Positions 52,570 to 61,665 of a stretch of 64,000 bases of DNA are shown in pieces (position 1 is the stretch's first letter; every line of letters begins with the position of its first letter). The stretch is from Streptomyces sp. YIM 130001 (GTDB taxonomy: Bacteria; Actinomycetota; Actinomycetes; Streptomycetales; Streptomycetaceae). The notes under the pieces were generated by a model. It had not been told where the DNA came from, searched no databases, and was given only the letters and a program-made list of their open reading frames with translations. Made by a program: the position numbers and the translations under genes. The stretch is from positions 186,001-250,000 of the forward strand of contig NZ_KZ984556.1 of assembly GCF_003574445.1 (NCBI RefSeq). The letters run 5' to 3'.

Positions 52570-54654
52570 TCAGTCGTTGCCGTTGCCCGGGGTCGGTGCC
52601 GTCTTCGCGATCTGCATCAGGAACTCGGCGTTCGACTTCGTCTTCTTCATCTTGTCGAGGAGCAGCTCGATGGCCTGCTGCGAGTCGAGCGCGTGCAGCA
52701 CCCGGCGCAGCTTCCAGACGATCGCCAGCTCTTCGCTGTTGAGGAGGATCTCTTCCTTACGGGTGGAGGACGCGTCGACGTCCACCGCCGGGAAGATGCG
52801 CTTGTCCGAGAGCTTCCGGTCGAGCTTGAGCTCCATGTTGCCGGTGCCCTTGAACTCCTCGAAGATCACCTCGTCCATGCGCGAGCCGGTGTCGACGAGC
52901 GCGGTGGCCAGGATGGTCAGCGAGCCGCCGTCCTCGATGTTGCGCGCCGCACCGAAGAACCGCTTCGGCGGGTAGAGCGCGGTCGAGTCGACACCACCGG
53001 ACAGGATGCGCCCGGAGGCCGGTGCCGCGAGGTTGTACGCACGGCCGAGGCGGGTGATGGAGTCGAGCAGGACGACCACGTCGTGACCCAGCTCGACGAG
53101 ACGCTTGGCGCGCTCGATGGCCAGCTCGGCGACGGTGGTGTGGTCCTCGGCGGGACGGTCGAAGGTCGAGGAGATGACCTCGCCCTTCACCGACCGCTGC
53201 ATGTCGGTGACCTCTTCCGGACGCTCGTCGACCAGGACGACCATCAGGTGGCACTCGGGGCTGTTGACCGTGATCGCGTTGGCGACCGCCTGCAGGATCA
53301 TGGTCTTACCGGTCTTCGGCGGGGCCACGATCAGGCCTCGCTGACCCTTACCGATCGGCGACACGAGGTCGATGATGCGGGTGGTCAGGATGCCCGGGTC
53401 GGTCTCGAGGCGCAGTCGCTCCTGCGGGTACAGGGGCGTGAGCTTGTTGAACTCCGAGCGGCCGCGGCCGGTTTCGGGCGCCATGCCGTTCACCGAGTCG
53501 AGACGCACCAGGGCGTTGAACTTCTCGCGCCGCTCGCCGTCCTTGGGCTGGCGCACCGCACCGGTGACGTGGTCACCCTTGCGCAGGCCGTTCTTACGGA
53601 CCTGGGCGAGCGAGACGTACACGTCGTTCGGGCCGGGCAGGTAGCCCGAGGTCCGGATGAACGCGTAGTTGTCGAGGATGTCGAGGATGCCCGCGACGGG
53701 GATCAGGACGTCGTCCTCGGAGATCTGCGGCTCGCCGCCGACGTCGTCACGGCCGCGGCGGCCACGACGATCGCGGTAGCGGCCACGGCGTCCGCGCCGG
53801 CCGCCCTCGAAGTCGTCGTCGTCATCGCGACGGTCCTGACGGCCGCCGTCCTTGCGGCCCTGCTGGTTACCGCCCTGGTTGCCGCCCTGGTTGCCCTGGT
53901 CGTCACCCTTGTTGCGGCGGTCACGGTCGCGGCCGCGGCGGTTGTTGTTGCCACGGTCTCCGCGGTCGCGGTTGCGGTTGCCGTCGGAGTTGTCGCCACC
54001 CTCGGAGCGGCCCTCGGAACGGCCCTCGTCGGAGCGGTTGTCGGACTTGTCGCCGCCCTTGTCGTTGCGGTCGGACTTCTCGCCGCGCTCGGCCCTGGGC
54101 TCCGCCTTGGCCTCGTTCTTGGCGCCGGCGCTGTCGGGGCTGCCCGCGTCGGCGGTGGCGCGGCGCCTGCGGCGCTCAGCGGTCGGTGCACCGTCGTTCG
54201 CGGGCTGGCCCGGGATGTCAATCTGCTGCTGGGCCTGGGACTTGGCGTCCTTGTCCGCAGTCTTGGCGGCCTTCTCGGCGGCGGCCGGCGCGGCGTCCGC
54301 GCCCTCCGTCTCGCCGGTGCGGGTCTTGGAGGTGGTGCGGCGCTTCGGCTTGGTCTCGCCGCTCTCGGCGGCGGGGGCGCTCTTCGACGGCGCGGAGCCG
54401 CTCGCGGCGCCACCTGCCTGCGCTTCCTTGATGACCTCGATCAGCTGGCTCTTGCGCATCCGCGCGGTGCCCCTGATACCGAGGCCGGAGGCCACCTGCT
54501 GAAGCTCTGCCAGCACCATGCCCTCGAGGCCGGTTCCGCGGCGCCGCCGCGTGCCGGCCGATGCACCGGTGGCAGGCGCAGCTGATGCGTCCGTGGCGGG
54601 CGCGGCGGCGGTCTCGTCGACACGTGCGCCCATCAGATCGGTGGAGTCGCTCAC
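52570..54654 (-). CDS. rho: Transcription termination factor Rho with large disordered insertion
   Basis: The 694-residue Rho hexameric helicase is much longer than E. coli Rho (419). The Rho_N domain (about 43-78: LEGMVLAELQQVASGLGIRG) is separated from the RNA-binding cold-shock-like domain (about 312-385: VAGILDILDNYAFIRTSGY) by some 230 residues of Arg/Asp/Asn/Gly-rich low-complexity sequence (GNQGGNQ, DRRGRR). The ATPase core has Walker A APPKTGKT (Lys450), Walker B VVLVDERPEE and the Arg-finger region. Insertions of this type, found in high-GC actinobacteria, bind RNA and promote termination of structured RNA or phase separation. ATG at 54654; last in its transcription unit. Confidence 0.95.
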   Translation of the reverse strand: MSDSTDLMGARVDETAAAPATDASAAPATGASAGTRRRRGTGLEGMVLAELQQVASGLGIRGTARMRKSQLIEVIKEAQAGGAASGSAPSKSAPAAESGETKPKRRTTSKTRTGETEGADAAPAAAEKAAKTADKDAKSQAQQQIDIPGQPANDGAPTAERRRRRATADAGSPDSAGAKNEAKAEPRAERGEKSDRNDKGGDKSDNRSDEGRSEGRSEGGDNSDGNRNRDRGDRGNNNRRGRDRDRRNKGDDQGNQGGNQGGNQQGRKDGGRQDRRDDDDDFEGGRRGRRGRYRDRRGRRGRDDVGGEPQISEDDVLIPVAGILDILDNYAFIRTSGYLPGPNDVYVSLAQVRKNGLRKGDHVTGAVRQPKDGERREKFNALVRLDSVNGMAPETGRGRSEFNKLTPLYPQERLRLETDPGILTTRIIDLVSPIGKGQRGLIVAPPKTGKTMILQAVANAITVNSPECHLMVVLVDERPEEVTDMQRSVKGEVISSTFDRPAEDHTTVAELAIERAKRLVELGHDVVVLLDSITRLGRAYNLAAPASGRILSGGVDSTALYPPKRFFGAARNIEDGGSLTILATALVDTGSRMDEVIFEEFKGTGNMELKLDRKLSDKRIFPAVDVDASSTRKEEILLNSEELAIVWKLRRVLHALDSQQAIELLLDKMKKTKSNAEFLMQIAKTAPTPGNGND

Positions 54655-55040
54655 GAAGGGTCCTTCCCTGGAGCGGGCGTCGGCCTGTCTGGCTCGGCGA
54701 CCGGTTGTGCTGTCCGGCTGTGGTCCTGTGTGTCAGGGCCGTGCCGGGGGCGGTGGTCCGCCACAGCGGCGGAAGAGTTCATTGATGACGACGAGGTCCG
54801 ATGTGGTGCCACCCGTGGTGCTGTGTCACTCGGCTCGGTCACGCCGGTTCCGGAGCATGCTCGGCACCGCTCGACGCGTGGCATCGAACAGTTTGGGGGG
54901 CTCCCGGAAGAAAGTCTGTCCCCTGCTGGCTGCCGATCGGGGACAAGAAGCACCACGCCATTCGGACGTCGGGTGCTGACTTGAGGTTAACACTACCGGA
55001 TCCAACAAACATTCCCCCTCTCTCGTCCGGCATGAGCGTC
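54655..55040 (-). promoter_or_regulatory. rho 5' leader with possible attenuator
   Basis: A 386-bp gap without a credible gene. On the minus strand, TAGTGT and TTAACC (about 54985-54995) resemble a -10 region. A hairpin TGTCCCC-15-GGGGACA (54917-54945) is followed by GACTTTCTTCC, a pyrimidine tail compatible with an intrinsic attenuator within a leader of about 320 nt. Rho is known to regulate its own leader in E. coli; applying this here is inference. Confidence 0.4.
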
Positions 55041-55958
55041 CTACTGCGCCAGCGGCAGCACACTCGCTCCCGCGGAGTCGAGTTCCAGGCGGTTCGCCGC
55101 CCAGCCTTCGCCCGCGAGCTGCGCGACCTTGTCGGCCTCGCTGTCCTCGGCAAGCGCGAGGACCGTGGGTCCCGCGCCTGAGATCACCGCGGGGACGCCG
55201 TCCGCCCGCAGTCGCTCGACCAGGGTGGCGCTCTCCGGCATGGCCGGGGCGCGGTACTCCTGGTGCAGTCGGTCTTCGGTGGCCGGAAGCAGCAGCTCGG
55301 GGCGTCGGGTCATGGCCTCGACGAGGAGCGCGGCTCGACCGGCGTTGGTGGCGGCGTCGACGTGCGGGACGCTGCGCGGCAGCAGTCCGCGGGCCGTCGC
55401 GGTGAGTACCGCCTTGGCCGGTACGAAAACCACCGGAACGATGGAATCTGCGGGGTCCATCCTGATCGCCCGCGCCGCACCCGCGTCCATCCAGGAGAGC
55501 GTGAACCCGCCGAGCAGACAGGCCGCGACGTTGTCCGGATGGCCCTCGATCTCGGTGGCGAGCTCGAGCAGCGCGGCGTCGTCGAGCTTGCCGTCGCCGC
55601 CTATCGTCACCGCGCGCGCGGCGAGAATTCCGGCGCAGATGGCGGCGGACGACGAGCCGAGGCCCCTGCCGTGCGGGATGCGGTTGGCACAGACGATCTC
55701 GAGGCCGCGGGGCTGCCCGCCGAGCAGGTCGAAGGTGGTGCGCAGGGAGCGTACGAGCAGGTGGTTCTCGTCGCGCGGGAGGGAGTCGGAGCCCTCACCT
55801 GCGATGTCGATGTGCAGACCGGAATCGGCCACCCGGACTACGACGTCGTCGTAGAGGCCCAGCGACAGGCCCAGGGCGTCGAAGCCCGGGCCCAGATTGG
55901 CGCTGGTGGCGGGGACGCGCACCCGGACGGCGGCGGCGCGGAATGCGGGACCGGCCAT
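55041..55958 (-). CDS. thrB: Homoserine kinase
   Basis: A 305-residue GHMP kinase. It has the N-terminal VPATSANLGPGFDALGL motif, the ATP loop IPHGRGLGSSSAAICAG and the C-terminal GAGPTVLALA motif 3. It phosphorylates homoserine for threonine synthase. The ATG at 55958 gives MAGPAFRAAAVRVRVPATS and follows AAGGAG. It is separated from thrC by 509 bp and its hairpin, so unlike hom-thrC it has its own promoter and possibly its own control (see the direct repeats at 55999-56031). Confidence 0.95.
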   Translation of the reverse strand: MAGPAFRAAAVRVRVPATSANLGPGFDALGLSLGLYDDVVVRVADSGLHIDIAGEGSDSLPRDENHLLVRSLRTTFDLLGGQPRGLEIVCANRIPHGRGLGSSSAAICAGILAARAVTIGGDGKLDDAALLELATEIEGHPDNVAACLLGGFTLSWMDAGAARAIRMDPADSIVPVVFVPAKAVLTATARGLLPRSVPHVDAATNAGRAALLVEAMTRRPELLLPATEDRLHQEYRAPAMPESATLVERLRADGVPAVISGAGPTVLALAEDSEADKVAQLAGEGWAANRLELDSAGASVLPLAQ

Positions 55959-55998
55959 CGCTCGATGACTCTCCTTGTTGAACTGCGAGACGTGAGCG

Positions 55999-56031
55999 TT
56001 TCGCAAGAGGATCTACTGATTTCGCAAGAGG
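55999..56031 (-). repeat. 12-bp direct repeats upstream of thrB
   Basis: TTTCGCAAGAGG (CCTCTTGCGAAA in thrB sense) occurs at 55999-56010 and 56020-56031, exact copies 21 bases apart, or two helical turns. They lie 41-73 bases upstream of the thrB ATG and probably overlap its promoter. Confidence 0.7.
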
Positions 56032-56398
56032 TGACGAATGCCCGAAGGCCGCTGCCTGCGGCACCGCGGCAAAGGCGGCGGGGCGGATTCGGTACAGCCT
56101 ATCGAAGGAAGGTTCTGTGGCGACATAGGGCGCACAGGAGGCGCACGATGCGTGTCGCAAGCCCCCTGTGCACCCCCTGCTGCGAATTGAGGGGATTTAC
56201 CCGGTCCGGCACGCGCCCTATGTCCGCTTTTCGCGCGGCCAGGGGCTTCGGTAATTCCTTGGAGTATTTCCGCGTAGGCCCGGCATCCGGCGTCCCTGCA
56301 GTGCAGAACCACCCCATTCCGGCCGCTCCAGAGGATGTGACCGACGGGATTCGGCCAATCCGGGGACGCCGGCCACGACCGGGGCCGGCCGGCACCGC

Positions 56399-56444
56399 AA
56401 GCACTCTCCGAGCCGAGCGGAATCGGCCCGTCCGGAGAGTGCTT
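56399..56444 (-). terminator. thrC downstream hairpin
   Basis: Perfect 12-bp arms AAGCACTCTCCG and CGGAGAGTGCTT, with a smaller nested GCCGA/TCGGC hairpin in the loop, 24 bases after the thrC stop. Confidence 0.75.
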
Positions 56445-56467
56445 CCGTATGCCTGGAGCGCCCTGGA

Positions 56468-57553
56468 TCAGGCGAGACCGAGACGCTCGGCTGCGGCCGC
56501 CGCGTCGACCGGGACGGTGACCGGCTGCGGAGCGCCCGCGACGGCCCAGTCCGGGTCCTTGAGGCCGTTGCCCGTCACGGTGCAGACGATGCGCTGCCCC
56601 TTGTCGACCTTGCCCTCTTCCACGGCCTTGAGCAGACCGGCCACCGAAGCCGCCGACGCGGGCTCCACGAACACGCCCTCGCGAGCGGCCAACAGGCGGT
56701 ACGCACGCAGGATCTGACGGTCGGTCACCTCGTCGATGAAGCCGCCCGACTCGTCCCGGGCGGCCTCCGCGAGCGACCAGGACGCCGGGTTGCCGATGCG
56801 GATCGCGGTGGCGATCGTCGACGGGTCCTTGACCACCTCACCGCGCACGATCGGCGCCGCACCGGAGGCCTGGAAGCCCCACATCCGCGGCGTGTGCGTG
56901 GCCGGGCCGTCCGCCGCGTACTCGCGGTAGCCCTTCCAATACGCGGTGATGTTGCCCGCGTTGCCGACCGGCAGGACATGGAGGTCGGGAGCGTCGCCGA
57001 GGCGGTCGACGATCTCGAAGGCGGCGGTCTTCTGGCCCTCGATGCGGACCGGGTTGACCGAATTGACCAGGGCCACCGGGTAGTTCTCGGACAAGTTTCG
57101 AGCCAGTACCAGGCAGTCGTCGAAGTTGCCGTCGACCTGGAGGATCTTGGCGCCGTGCACCAGGGCCTGGCCGAGCTTGCCCATCGCGATCTTGCCCTGC
57201 GGTACGAGCACGGCGCTGACCATGCCGGCCTTGCCGCCGTAGGCCGCCGCCGAGGCCGAGGTGTTGCCGGTGGAGGCGCAGATGACGGCCTGCGCACCCT
57301 CTTCCTTGGCCTTGGAGATCGCCATCGTCATACCGCGGTCCTTGAAGGAACCGGTCGGGTTGGCGCCCTCGACCTTGAGGTGCACCTCGCAGCCCGTCAG
57401 CTCGGAGAGCACGCCCGCGTGCACGAGCGGCGTACCGCCCTCACCGAGCGTGACCACGGGCGTCGCGGCGCTGACAGGCAGCCGGTCTCGGTACTCCTCG
57501 ATGATCCCGCGCCACTGGTGGGCGCCGTTCCGAGGGGCCGGGGGGATGGACAT
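56468..57553 (-). CDS. thrC: Threonine synthase
   Basis: A 361-residue PLP fold-type II enzyme. The PLP Lys is in GANPTGSFKDRGMTMAISKA; the phosphate-binding Gly loop is VGNAGNITAYWKGY. It converts O-phosphohomoserine to threonine and ends the branch. It is six bases downstream of hom and clearly cotranscribed. The size matches the actinobacterial class (about 350-360), shorter than plant or E. coli forms. The following thrB is set off by a terminator. Confidence 0.96.
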   Translation of the reverse strand: MSIPPAPRNGAHQWRGIIEEYRDRLPVSAATPVVTLGEGGTPLVHAGVLSELTGCEVHLKVEGANPTGSFKDRGMTMAISKAKEEGAQAVICASTGNTSASAAAYGGKAGMVSAVLVPQGKIAMGKLGQALVHGAKILQVDGNFDDCLVLARNLSENYPVALVNSVNPVRIEGQKTAAFEIVDRLGDAPDLHVLPVGNAGNITAYWKGYREYAADGPATHTPRMWGFQASGAAPIVRGEVVKDPSTIATAIRIGNPASWSLAEAARDESGGFIDEVTDRQILRAYRLLAAREGVFVEPASAASVAGLLKAVEEGKVDKGQRIVCTVTGNGLKDPDWAVAGAPQPVTVPVDAAAAAERLGLA

Positions 57554-57559
57554 CGTTCC

Positions 57560-58879
57560 CTACTCTCCTTCAACGCGCATGATGCTGGCGACGCCCCGCA
57601 CGGTGTCGAGTCGGCGCAGTGCCTCGACGGTCCCGGTGAGGGCGGCGTCGGACGCTCGATGGGTGACGACTACGAGGGACGCTTCCCCGCCCTCAACGGA
57701 AGCGGCTACGCCGCCCTGGTCCCTCCCCTGCTGGCGCACCGTGTCGATGGAGACACCGTGCTCGGCGAAAACCGTCGCGACCTGAGCGAGGACACCAGGC
57801 TTGTCGGCCACGTCCAGGCTGATGTGGTAGCGCGTGACCACCTCGCCCATCGGGCTCACCGGCAGGCGGGTGTAAGCGGATTCGCCTGGTCCGGTGGCGC
57901 CCGCGAGTTTGTTGCGGCAGACCGCGACCAGGTCGCCGAGTACCGCGGACGCGGTCGGTGCGCCGCCGGCGCCGGGGCCGTAGAACATCAGGCGGCCGGC
58001 CGCCTCCGACTCGACGAACACCGCGTTGTACGCCTCGCGGACGGAGGCCAGCGGGTGGGTGAGCGGGAGCATCGCCGGGTGCACCCTGGCCGTGACCGAG
58101 GCGCCGTCCGCGGCGCGCTCGCAGATCGCCAGGAGCTTGATGGTGCAGCCCATCCGGCGGGCCGAGGCGAAGTCTGCGGCCGTCACCTCGGTCATGCCCT
58201 CGCGGTACACGTCGTCGAGGCGGACCCGGGTGTGGAAGGCGATGCCCGCCAGGATCGCGGCCTTCGCCGCAGCGTCGAAGCCCTCGACGTCGGCCGTCGG
58301 GTCGGCCTCCGCGTAACCGAGCGCGGTCGCCTCGTCCAGGGACTCCTGGTAGCCGGCGCCGGTCGAGTCCATCTTGTCGAGGATGAAGTTGGTGGTGCCG
58401 TTCACGATGCCGAGCACGCGGTCGACCTTGTCGCCGGCGAGGGACTCGCGCAACGGCCTGATCAGCGGGATCGCACCGGCCACGGCGGCCTCGTAGTACA
58501 GGTCGCGACCGTGCTCCTCGGCGGCCTCGTGCAGGGACGCGCCCTCCTGGGCGAGCAGCGCCTTGTTGGCCGATACGACGGAGGCGCCGTGCTCGAAGGC
58601 CGTGGTGATCAGGCCTCGGGCCGGCTCGATGCCGCCGATGACCTCGACGACCACGTCGATGTCACCCCGCTTCACCAGAGCAGTGGCGTCGGTGGTGATC
58701 AGCTCGGCGGGGATTCCCTCGCGCACCCGGTCCGGGCGCCGCACGGCCACCCCGGCGAGCTCGACCGGGGCGCCGATACGCGCTGCGAGGTCCTCGGCGT
58801 GCGTCGTCATGATGCGCGCCACCTCGGAGCCGACAACCCCGCAGCCAAGCAGCGCCACCTTCAGCGGACGCGAACGCAT
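57560..58879 (-). CDS. hom: Homoserine dehydrogenase with ACT domain
   Basis: A 439-residue enzyme. The NAD(P) site is VALLGCGVVGSEVARIM; the dimer and catalytic region has IVNGTTNFILDKM and TEVTAADFASARRMG. The C-terminal ACT domain (about 355-430; HISLDVADKPGVLAQVATVF) is the site for threonine feedback inhibition. It reduces aspartate semialdehyde to homoserine. The ATG at 58879 is taken; an ATG one codon earlier is equal. It follows lysA by 99 bp and leads thrC. Confidence 0.95.
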   Translation of the reverse strand: MRSRPLKVALLGCGVVGSEVARIMTTHAEDLAARIGAPVELAGVAVRRPDRVREGIPAELITTDATALVKRGDIDVVVEVIGGIEPARGLITTAFEHGASVVSANKALLAQEGASLHEAAEEHGRDLYYEAAVAGAIPLIRPLRESLAGDKVDRVLGIVNGTTNFILDKMDSTGAGYQESLDEATALGYAEADPTADVEGFDAAAKAAILAGIAFHTRVRLDDVYREGMTEVTAADFASARRMGCTIKLLAICERAADGASVTARVHPAMLPLTHPLASVREAYNAVFVESEAAGRLMFYGPGAGGAPTASAVLGDLVAVCRNKLAGATGPGESAYTRLPVSPMGEVVTRYHISLDVADKPGVLAQVATVFAEHGVSIDTVRQQGRDQGGVAASVEGGEASLVVVTHRASDAALTGTVEALRRLDTVRGVASIMRVEGE

Positions 58880-58978
58880 CATCCGACCTCACTTCTCGTA
58901 CATCTGTGGTGGGACCAGTCTCACGCACCGGAACGCAGTTTCTATCCCTCGTCCGGATCGTGAGATCTCTTTTTCCAG

Positions 58979-60370
58979 CTATCCGACATCGAGCCGCAGG
59001 AGATCTTCCTCCGTCTCCCGTCGGACGATCACCCGCGCGGCGCCGTCCGCCACGGAGACGACGGGCGGGCGCAGCGCATGGTTGTAGTTGCTCGCCATCG
59101 AGCGGCAGTACGCACCGGTCGCCGGCACCGCGATCAGGTCGCCCGGTGCCAGGTCGGCCGGCAGGAACGCGTCCTTCACCACGATGTCACCGCTCTCGCA
59201 GTGCTTGCCGACGACCCGTACCAGCATCGAGGGCGCGTCCGAGCGGCGCGACACCAGGGCCACCGTGTACTCGGCGTCGTAGAGCGCGGTCCTGATGTTG
59301 TCCGACATGCCGCCGTCGACACTCACGTAGGTCCGCAGGCCCTCGAGGGGCTTGATGGTGCCGACCTCGTAGAGCGTGAACGCGGTGGGGCCGACGATCG
59401 CGCGGCCCGGCTCGACGGAGATGCGCGGCGCCGCGAGGCCGGCCGATGCGCATTCGCGGCTCACGATCTCGCCCAGCGACTTGGCGATCTCGTGCGGTTC
59501 GCGCGGGTCGTCGTCCGGGGTGTACGCGATGCCGAGACCGCCGCCGAGGTCGATCTCGGGGAGTTCGACGCCGTGCTCGTCGCGGATCTCGGCGAGCAGC
59601 TGTACGACCCGGCGGGCGGAGACCTCGAAGCCTGCCATGTCGAAGATCTGCGAGCCGATGTGGCTGTGGATGCCGACGAGTTCGAGGCCGTCGAGGGATA
59701 GGGCGCGGCGTACCGCCTCGGCGGCCTGGCCGTCCGCGAGGGCGATGCCGAACTTCTGGTCCTCGTGCGCGGTGGCGATGAACTCGTGGGTGTGGGCCTC
59801 GACGCCGACCGTCACCCGGATCTGCACCCGCTGGCGGCGGCCGAGCCGGTCGGCGATGTGCGCGACCCGGGCGATCTCCTGGAAGGAGTCGAGGACGATG
59901 CGGCCGATGCCGACCTCGACCGCCCGCTCGATCTCGGCGGGCGTCTTGTTGTTGCCGTGGAAGGCGATGCGGTCGGCCGGCATGCCCGCGGCGAGCGCGG
60001 TGGCCAGTTCCCCGCCGGAGCAGACGTCGAGGTTGAGGCCCTCCTCGTAGAGCCACTTCACGACCGCGCGGGAGAGGAAGGCCTTGCCGGCGTAGAAGAC
60101 GTCGGCGCCGTCGCCGAACGCGTCGCGCCATGCGCGGCAGCGGGCGCGGAAGTCTGCCTCGTCCATGAGGTAGGCCGGCGTACCGAACTCCTCGGCGAGA
60201 CGGGTCACTTCGATTCCGCCGACGCGTACCGCGCCGTCGGCGTCACGGGTCACGGTGCGCGGCCAGACCTTCTCGTCCAGGGCGTTGAGGTCGGTCGGCG
60301 GCGCCTGGTAGTGGCCCTCGGGCAGTACGTCGGCGTGGCGGGGGCCGGCGGGGTGCGCGGAACGGCTCAT
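58979..60370 (-). CDS. lysA: Diaminopimelate decarboxylase
   Basis: A 463-residue fold-type III PLP enzyme. The PLP Lys sits in DVFYAGKAFLSRAVVKW. The HGNNKTPAEIERA block, the catalytic Cys loop in VVGKHCESGDIV and the conserved C-terminal LIAVPATGAYCRSMASNYN complete the family. It removes CO2 from meso-diaminopimelate to give lysine. Conserved order ArgRS-like, lysA, hom, thrC groups the aspartate-derived amino acids. Start ATG at 60370. A 98-bp gap precedes hom, and 83 bp separate it from the ArgRS-like gene. Confidence 0.95.
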   Translation of the reverse strand: MSRSAHPAGPRHADVLPEGHYQAPPTDLNALDEKVWPRTVTRDADGAVRVGGIEVTRLAEEFGTPAYLMDEADFRARCRAWRDAFGDGADVFYAGKAFLSRAVVKWLYEEGLNLDVCSGGELATALAAGMPADRIAFHGNNKTPAEIERAVEVGIGRIVLDSFQEIARVAHIADRLGRRQRVQIRVTVGVEAHTHEFIATAHEDQKFGIALADGQAAEAVRRALSLDGLELVGIHSHIGSQIFDMAGFEVSARRVVQLLAEIRDEHGVELPEIDLGGGLGIAYTPDDDPREPHEIAKSLGEIVSRECASAGLAAPRISVEPGRAIVGPTAFTLYEVGTIKPLEGLRTYVSVDGGMSDNIRTALYDAEYTVALVSRRSDAPSMLVRVVGKHCESGDIVVKDAFLPADLAPGDLIAVPATGAYCRSMASNYNHALRPPVVSVADGAARVIVRRETEEDLLRLDVG

Positions 60371-60453
60371 GGCTTGGTGTCTCTTTCAGGAGTTCGCAGG
60401 TTCTGGGGCACCCGGTGCCGCTTTGGTGCGGTGGGTCACCGGAGTGCCGGGGT

Positions 60454-61578
60454 TCACAGGTGCTCGGGTGAGCTGATGCCGAGCAGGGACAGGCCGCCGG
60501 CGAGCACCGTACCGGCGGCTTCGGCGAGCGCGAGCCGGTCGCGGTGGGCGGCCGAGGGTTTCTCGTCGCCGAGCGGCAGCACGGTGTGCCGGTACGCGAG
60601 CAGCGCGTCGGCGACGGCGAGCAGGTGGCGGGCGAGCCGGTCGGGCGCGCGGTGCCGGGCGGCGGAGGCGAGGGCCTGGGGGTGGGCGGCCAGGGCTTCC
60701 ACCAGGGGGTGAGACTCGGGGGGCGAGGTGCTGCTGTCGGGCGCGGAGTCGGGTGGCGTGGACGTGAAGCCGAGTGCGGTGGCGTTGCGCGTCAGGGCGC
60801 GGGTGCCGGCGTGGGCGTACTGGACACGGAAGAGGGGGTTGGCCTCCCGCGGCGCGAGGTGCTCGTGCAGGGGCCGGGGGTGGTCGTGGGGCGCGGGGTG
60901 CAGGAGCGTCCAGCGGATCGCGTCGGTCAGCGGGGCGGCGGGGAGTCGGGTGAACTCCGGTGCGGATGCGGGCCGGAAGGAGTGCGCCCCGGTGCCGGCG
61001 CGCGGGCTCAGGGCGGTGTGGATGTCCGTCGGGGCCGGTACGGGGCGGAGGTTGTGCGGGGCGGAGTGGGTGACGGTGGACGTCGCACCCTGGGTGGCGG
61101 CGATACGGGACAGCGTCTCGGCGACGAGTTCGGCGCGGAGTTCACGGGGGACCCGGAGTTCGAGCTGCTCCCCCGCGAGCACGTCGCCGTGCCCGTACCG
61201 GGACAGGGGCACGTGGCCGTACTGCGCGCTCTGTGCCGTCCGGGCGCGGATCTCGCGGACGATCGCCGACCGCAGGGCCTCCGGGTCGCCCTGCGCAGGG
61301 TCGAGCGTGATGTTCAGGAAACCGGGGCCGGTGACGGTGACCTCGGCGACGGCGGGCTCCCGCACGAGCGCCGACCGTACGGCCTCGGCGACGGCGCGGG
61401 GCGGACGTCCGGCGGGCCCGGCCAGCTGCAGCGCGACATTGGTGGCGTAGTCCCCGCATCCACCGGGCCGCGGCCGCTCCACCACGGCACGTGCCGGCAC
61501 GGCCACACTCAGCTCCCCGTCGTCCACAGCACGGCGCACCGCGCGCAGCACGGTGCGGGAGAGCTCGACGGGTGTCAC
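60454..61578 (-). CDS. ArgRS-like protein lacking the catalytic domain
   Basis: A 374-residue partial arginyl-tRNA synthetase. The N-terminal Add-1-like domain is intact: CGDYATNVALQLA (41-53) and GPGFLNITLD (84-93). The C-terminal DALR anticodon-binding domain is present from about 247 (NPLFRVQYAHAGTR). Between them the Rossmann catalytic core with HIGH and KMSKS motifs (about 250 residues of a normal 580) is missing, replaced by a Pro/Ala-rich linker. It sits at the place where many actinobacteria have full argS before lysA, so it is probably a degenerate and repurposed copy. Possible tRNA-Arg binder. GTG start at 61578. Confidence 0.86.
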   Translation of the reverse strand: MTPVELSRTVLRAVRRAVDDGELSVAVPARAVVERPRPGGCGDYATNVALQLAGPAGRPPRAVAEAVRSALVREPAVAEVTVTGPGFLNITLDPAQGDPEALRSAIVREIRARTAQSAQYGHVPLSRYGHGDVLAGEQLELRVPRELRAELVAETLSRIAATQGATSTVTHSAPHNLRPVPAPTDIHTALSPRAGTGAHSFRPASAPEFTRLPAAPLTDAIRWTLLHPAPHDHPRPLHEHLAPREANPLFRVQYAHAGTRALTRNATALGFTSTPPDSAPDSSTSPPESHPLVEALAAHPQALASAARHRAPDRLARHLLAVADALLAYRHTVLPLGDEKPSAAHRDRLALAEAAGTVLAGGLSLLGISSPEHL

Positions 61579-61665
61579 GGGACCAGCGTATGGGAGCCCG
61601 GGGCTGGAGGTTCGGCCGCGGGCCCGTTCGGCGGGATGCGGCTGCCTGGGCTGCCGGGGTGGCGG

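Larger units (their letters stand above)
55959..56467. other. 509-bp gap between thrC and thrB
   Basis: No coding sequence is convincing. It holds the hairpin after thrC (56399-56444), a second weak GC hairpin (GCCGGCC and GGCCGGC near 56370-56392) and two exact 12-bp direct repeats near thrB. The middle (about 56040-56320) has mixed composition with no RNA family I recognise. Confidence 0.6.

Noticed and set aside
52693..54585. A 630-codon frame opposite rho with Val/Ala repeats
   Set aside because: It mirrors the rho insertion and conserved ATPase codons. It has no ribosome binding site or homology.
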